Shown in pieces: positions 36,820-40,630 of a DNA stretch of 40,630 nucleotides. The notes beneath the pieces are model-generated. The model searched no databases. It saw only the letters and a program-made list of their open reading frames with translations, and was not told the DNA's origin. The stretch comes from Polaribacter marinus (lineage in GTDB: Bacteria; Bacteroidota; Bacteroidia; Flavobacteriales; Flavobacteriaceae), in NCBI RefSeq assembly GCF_022662535.1, contig NZ_JAKQYM010000012.1, forward strand, positions 1 to 40,630. Direction: 5' to 3'. A program made the translations under genes and the position numbers. How positions within the stretch are numbered: the stretch's first letter is position 1; every line of letters starts with the position of its first letter.

Positions 36820-37485
36820 TTAGGTTTCCCAAGTTACATCTCCTTTAATAAATTTAATAGGATTTCCTGCGTAGATCCCAGATTGATTTGTTATGTCTTT
36901 GTTTAAAAAGGAGTTGGCGCCAATTATTGAGTTATTTGAGATTTGACTACCTTTTAATATTACATTTCGACAACCAATCCATACTTTATCTCCAATAATT
37001 ATAGGTTCTGGAGAATTGATTAATTTCTTTGTATTATCATATATTTTATGGAAATCGGTGTCCATAATTAAGCAATCCCATGAGATTAAAACATTTTTAC
37101 CAAATCTAATTTTTCTTTCTGAAACAATTTCTGATTCCGCGGTAATGATAAAGTTTTCACCAAATTCTATTTCTGCATCTTTATTAATAGAAATCTTGGA
37201 TCCGTGACCAATATTGGTTTTTCCTTTAAAAATGACTTTTCCTGATACTTGCCAAATACTTCGTGAGCGTTTCATGTCAAAGATTCCAATTTCGCCGAAT
37301 CCAATTTGAATCATTCCTGTTTTTATTGGAGCATCAATTGTTACCGTACCTTTAGTTTTAAGAAGAAATACTTTGTTTGAAATTATAATTGGGAATTTAA
37401 TAGCATCTTTAAAGGGAAGGTATTTTAAATTAAAATAGATTGACTTAAGGTTTATTCTTTTGAAAAATTTAATATAATTATTCAT
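36820..37485 (-). CDS. hexapeptide-repeat acyltransferase
   Basis: This 221-residue left-handed beta-helix acyltransferase shows imperfect hexapeptide repeats from about residue 75 to 200 (KGKTNIGHGSKISINKDAEIEFGENFII, then IIIGDKVWIGCRNVILKGSQI) and the MDTDFHKI segment that typically carries the catalytic His in maltose/serine-acetyltransferase relatives. It ends with YAGNPIKFIKG, usual for the family. It probably acetylates a surface sugar during polysaccharide synthesis, but no glycosyltransferases are adjacent. It is the first chromosomal gene beyond attR. Confidence 0.88.
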   Translation of the reverse strand: MNNYIKFFKRINLKSIYFNLKYLPFKDAIKFPIIISNKVFLLKTKGTVTIDAPIKTGMIQIGFGEIGIFDMKRSRSIWQVSGKVIFKGKTNIGHGSKISINKDAEIEFGENFIITAESEIVSERKIRFGKNVLISWDCLIMDTDFHKIYDNTKKLINSPEPIIIGDKVWIGCRNVILKGSQISNNSIIGANSFLNKDITNQSGIYAGNPIKFIKGDVTWET

Positions 37486-37577
37486 CTATTAATTTGGTGT
37501 TAGTTTTTACCTTTGTAGGTATTCTTATGTGATTAATTTTAAAAGTAATTCTTTATTATCAATATTGTTGTTGCCTA

Positions 37578-38933
37578 TTATTTTTGTTTTAATGCATTTT
37601 CAATTTCGTTTTCTACAGCTAATGATGGCTCGTTAATATTAGAGTTAATTATTTTCCCATCTTTTCCAATAAGAATATATCTTGGAATTGATTTAATATT
37701 GTAGTTGTTTCCAAAATCGGTTCGCATACCTTTTTTTATAAATAGGTTTTTACCAAGTGTTTGATTTTCTTTATTTAAAAAAGATAACCATTTGTCTTTT
37801 GAAGCATCCACAGAAACTAATAAAATTTCTATATCATCATTATCTTTATATTTTTTAACAAACTCTAGAACCTTTGGTCTATGATTAATACAAGGTCCAC
37901 ACCATGTAGCCCAAACATCAATAAAAACAACCTTTCCTATAGAGTTTTCTAAATTAAAATAATCTCCAAATAAATCTTCTGCTTGAAATAAATAAGCTAT
38001 TTCTCCATTTTGTGAAGCATAAAATGATGATATAGGTTGTTCTATCAAATTGTAATAAAGATTATTTTTTTCAGAAGCTAAAGTTTGAGCTAAGATTTCT
38101 GTATTGAATAGTTTTTCATGCTTTTCCCAATATGAGGGCATGTCTATCAATGCTTTAATATAGTTTGCTTTTAAAAAGTCGGCTAAATCGTTATTGTTTG
38201 TTTTTTTTTCAATATATCTTAAAAAAGCAGTAATACTTTCTATTGATTTGTTTTTCCTCAGGTATTCAACTTCATATTTATAGAGATAAATATCAGGTAG
38301 TGATTTTAAAGTTTTATTTGCTTTTGGAATTTTTTTGATGAAATCAAAATAGCTGTTATTTGGGTCTAAATTTTTTACTACTCTGCCTAGATAAAATAAA
38401 AAAGAATAAATACGTGCGTCATTTTGAAAATACAGAATATCTGCAATATCAGAAGTGATTTGTTTTTTTGATTTGGTTATTTTGTTGGCTCTTTGTTTTC
38501 TAAATTTTTCAAACAAAATTGGAATGGAATCTATATTTTTAGTTAGAAATATAAAAGAACTATTTTGGGATATAAATGACAAATTGCTTTTCCATAAAAA
38601 GTTTAATAAAGAATCACTTTTATCATTGGTTGTTATACTTGAATTTGGCTTAATAGAGATGTTTAAGTCTTTATTTTTTACTAATATTGTTAAATAGCTA
38701 TTGTCTTTATTTTTATCATATATTTCAGCAACAGTTGAATTGTTTAAATGAATATTTTGTCTTTGTTTTTTTTTATTTAGTTGAATAATTTTATTTTCTG
38801 TAATTAATTCCGATACATAAATTGTATCATTCTTATTCCCTGAATTTAGGCTAACATTAATCCCTCTATTTTCTTCTTTACATGAATGAAATAAGAAGAA
38901 AGGTATTAATATTAAAAGGTATTTTAATTTCAT
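37578..38933 (-). CDS. TlpA-like thioredoxin-fold lipoprotein
   Basis: This 451-residue protein has a lipoprotein signal with lipobox FHSC (Cys18), a long N-terminal helical region unique to Bacteroidetes relatives, and a C-terminal thioredoxin domain (from about 320) with the redox motif WATWCGPC (341-348) and the cis-Pro segment SIPRYILIGKDG. It should act as a periplasmic disulfide reductase or oxidoreductase. The gene stands alone, 92 bases before the acyltransferase on the same strand. AACCTTTG upstream is a one-mismatch -7 element. Confidence 0.9.
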   Translation of the reverse strand: MKLKYLLILIPFFLFHSCKEENRGINVSLNSGNKNDTIYVSELITENKIIQLNKKKQRQNIHLNNSTVAEIYDKNKDNSYLTILVKNKDLNISIKPNSSITTNDKSDSLLNFLWKSNLSFISQNSSFIFLTKNIDSIPILFEKFRKQRANKITKSKKQITSDIADILYFQNDARIYSFLFYLGRVVKNLDPNNSYFDFIKKIPKANKTLKSLPDIYLYKYEVEYLRKNKSIESITAFLRYIEKKTNNNDLADFLKANYIKALIDMPSYWEKHEKLFNTEILAQTLASEKNNLYYNLIEQPISSFYASQNGEIAYLFQAEDLFGDYFNLENSIGKVVFIDVWATWCGPCINHRPKVLEFVKKYKDNDDIEILLVSVDASKDKWLSFLNKENQTLGKNLFIKKGMRTDFGNNYNIKSIPRYILIGKDGKIINSNINEPSLAVENEIENALKQK

Positions 38934-39155
38934 TTATGATTGTTTCTTTGAATTTGCTACAAAGGTTTATCTATTTAGTTTTGTTTGTAAAAACTAAGTT
39001 AGCAAAATAAATGAACAAGAGGTAAATCTGTAAGGTTTAAAATTGAAGGTTTGTCACTAAACTTTTTGATATAACATTTCTAATTCTACATCTACAATTA
39101 CTTTTTGTAAGTAAGTTCGCAGTTAGCAATTAATTTATCTGTTGTTAAGTAAAGG
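38934..39155. other. intergenic stretch
   Basis: These 222 bases between the lipoprotein and the sigma-factor partner contain no frame I can support. They presumably hold the promoter of the TlpA-like gene and the end of the sigma operon. I see no strong hairpin. Confidence 0.4.
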
Positions 39156-39716
39156 TTATTCTTGATTTTTAATTTGTTTTAATTTTTCAATTAATGGGAA
39201 TATTTTTTTTTGATAATTCTTTACTCCTTTATTTCTTGCTACAAATAGAATAATAAAAAGTATGAAAGTTGAAAAATGAAAAAATATTCTAGTTGAATTT
39301 CTTAACTCGCTAAATGCACCTAAAAAAGCAATATTTAATGCTAGAACAAAGAGGATAATAAAGATTAAGATATAAACTTTAGGAATTAATAATTTTTTTT
39401 TCAAGTATTTAATTTGGTTTTCAATAAATTGATTAGTGCTCTCAATTTTAAAATTCGGTTTGTTTTCAAAAAGAGGAACAAGGATTATTAAAAAGCCCAA
39501 AAGAATAAGAATTATTGCTGTAGTATTAAAAATGTTTTTAGAAAGATGAGTTAACATTGAGTACATTGAAAATATTGTAACAAGAAGAAAAAACAGTTTT
39601 TGAAATGTTGTTATTCTATCTAATTTTGTCAATTGTTTTGTTAGCAAATCAACATCTAAATTATCAGCTTTTTGTTGACTCCACAATTCTGTCCATTCGT
39701 TTATATTATTCTCCAT
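39156..39716 (-). CDS. membrane protein, probable partner (anti-sigma-like) of the ECF sigma factor
   Basis: The 186-residue protein has a short cytosolic N-terminus (NEWTELWSQQKADNLDVDLLTKQL) followed by four membrane helices in two pairs (about 38-58, 65-82, 115-135 and 142-160). Its start overlaps the sigma-factor gene by 11 bases. Sigma-membrane-protein pairs of this kind are common in Bacteroidetes, and the second gene often modulates the sigma factor. No zinc-binding anti-sigma motif is visible, so the role is inferred from position. Confidence 0.75.
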   Translation of the reverse strand: MENNINEWTELWSQQKADNLDVDLLTKQLTKLDRITTFQKLFFLLVTIFSMYSMLTHLSKNIFNTTAIILILLGFLIILVPLFENKPNFKIESTNQFIENQIKYLKKKLLIPKVYILIFIILFVLALNIAFLGAFSELRNSTRIFFHFSTFILFIILFVARNKGVKNYQKKIFPLIEKLKQIKNQE

Positions 39717-40209
39717 AACTGTTCATTTTTTTAGTTAAGGTTTTTTTAATTCTATTAATTCTTACACCAACATTAGAAATTTTGATTCCAATAATTTCCG
39801 CGATTTCTGCATAAGTATTTTTTTCTAACAATAAACTGATTATTATTCGATCTTTTTCTTTTAAAGTTGAAATTGCTTTATACAATTGAATCATTTTTTT
39901 GTCTGAATAAATTGGGGTGTTTTCATCAGTTAATTTTATATTTTCTAAGTCTAATGAATTCTTTTTATTTAGCAATTTTGCTCGTTTACTAACAAAAACG
40001 ATTGCGGTATTTGATGCAATTCTATAAATCCAAGTATTTATACTGCTTTCTTTTCTAAAACTCTCTAAATTATTCCAAACTTTTATAAAAATTTCTTGAA
40101 ACAAATCGTCAGCATCCATTTTGTTTCCTGTAAATCCTAAGCAAAGCCTAAAAACTTTATCCTTTGAGTTCTTATAAATATTCTTGAATATTTTTTTTTT
40201 ATCAATCAT
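39706..40209 (-). CDS. ECF-type RNA polymerase sigma factor
   Basis: This 167-residue sigma-70-family protein has region 2 with DADDLFQEIFIKVWNNL (32-48) and TWIYRIASNTA (59-69), and region 4 with LEKNTYAEIAEIIGIKISNVGVRINRIKKTL (128-158). There is no region 1 or 3. It should direct polymerase to a small stress- or surface-related regulon, with the overlapping downstream membrane protein as likely regulator. The TlpA-like lipoprotein further downstream could be a target. Confidence 0.93.
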   Translation of the reverse strand: MIDKKKIFKNIYKNSKDKVFRLCLGFTGNKMDADDLFQEIFIKVWNNLESFRKESSINTWIYRIASNTAIVFVSKRAKLLNKKNSLDLENIKLTDENTPIYSDKKMIQLYKAISTLKEKDRIIISLLLEKNTYAEIAEIIGIKISNVGVRINRIKKTLTKKMNSYGE

Positions 40210-40230
40210 TTGACAATTAACATTCTTTCA

Positions 40231-40419
40231 TTAACTATTTAAAGTGCTATTTTTTAATTTAATCAACTTATATAAACTAGTAAATATAATTCCTATTGTA
40301 ATACCAATTAAACCTCCGTAAATAAAATCTGGTATAGATCTATAATGTTTAATGATTTGTACAAAAGACATTAAGATTAAGCTAATAAAAATCATTTTTT
40401 TTAAATTCTTTCTTTTCAT
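40231..40419 (-). CDS. small two-helix membrane protein
   Basis: This 62-residue frame begins with basic MKRKNLKK and has two hydrophobic segments (about 9-25 and 33-53) ending in a Lys-rich tail. It lies 21 bases before the sigma-factor gene and could be the first gene of that operon. No family is recognised. Its length and membrane pattern make it plausible rather than certain. Confidence 0.55.
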   Translation of the reverse strand: MKRKNLKKMIFISLILMSFVQIIKHYRSIPDFIYGGLIGITIGIIFTSLYKLIKLKNSTLNS

Positions 40420-40630
40420 TTTTAGTGTATTTAAATAGTTTGTTTACTCTTTAGATTAATTTTAACAAGATTTATTACACTTTTTTTTATTTTTTTTTGA
40501 ATTTAGAAGTTTTTCTTAGTTGTTGTGTTAAGTTATTGAATGGAAGGTTTTTTTTGTATTATACTGATATAGGTTGACCTTTTTTTAGGTTAATTTATAC
40601 CGTTCAAAAGATTTTTTTAGCCGTTTAGAA
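40420..40630. other. AT-rich end of the window
   Basis: I see no gene in these 211 bases. They are rich in T tracts (including runs of eight to nine T near 40480-40500) and contain two copies of AGGTTnA around a T7 tract (near 40570-40592). Promoters for the small membrane protein and sigma genes may lie here but no consensus is clear. Confidence 0.4.

Noticed and set aside
36820..40419. Extension of the island to include the acyltransferase and sigma-factor genes
   Set aside because: The att core and native-like terminator at 36649-36700 mark the end, and the following genes show no mobile-element traits.

Overview
The window is AT-rich DNA from a member of the Bacteroidetes, most likely a marine Flavobacteriaceae (Polaribacter- or Tenacibaculum-like; this genus guess is from memory of gene content). 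Pointers are the GLPGLI-family protein, Cys-lipobox lipoproteins, the LemA/TPM gene set, a Pycsar-effector-like HD protein, and several promoters of the Bacteroidetes type (TTG, 17-23 nt, TAnnTTTG).

Region 1 (1-8459, + strand). Eleven copies of a heptamer abut a MerR-type regulator. An operon-like block follows: a long acyl-CoA dehydrogenase, an SDR, an ACAD10/11-type dehydrogenase and an APH-fold kinase. The last two match the split halves of human ACAD11 and the Pseudomonas LvaA/LvaC pair, so they probably degrade 4-hydroxyacyl-CoAs. LemA, two TPM-domain proteins and a lipoprotein come next.

Region 2 (8456-24144, mixed strands, ordinary chromosome). It holds DUF423, a very large phosphatase/kinase-like/beta-barrel lipoprotein, MocA-like and XdhC proteins, an operon of msrB, msrA and selO, an HD-PycTM membrane protein, a GAF-like protein, a GLPGLI protein, Der, a small membrane protein and Era.

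Region 3 (24387-36654) is a mobile island of about 12.3 kb, with every gene on the minus strand, inserted at the 3' end of an initiator tRNA-Met. Both ends carry GCTACT, and each side is followed by a strong hairpin terminator. The large serine recombinase reads across the left junction, so its last residues are encoded by the antisense strand of the tRNA. At the right junction an open frame without an ATG continues in the same phase. If the ends are joined, the recombinase gains a different 41-residue tail whose stop codon overlaps the GTG start of the island's DNA-binding protein. Integration would therefore change the recombinase tail and cut the replication-like genes off from the recombinase operon. 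Cargo includes a four-gene operon (N6-adenine methylase, two PD-(D/E)XK-like proteins, a GIY-YIG protein) that looks like an unusual restriction or defence cassette. There is also a strongly structured RNA with a good promoter.

Region 4 (36655-40630, minus strand) returns to the chromosome: a hexapeptide acyltransferase, a TlpA-like lipoprotein, an ECF sigma factor with a partner membrane protein, and a small membrane protein.
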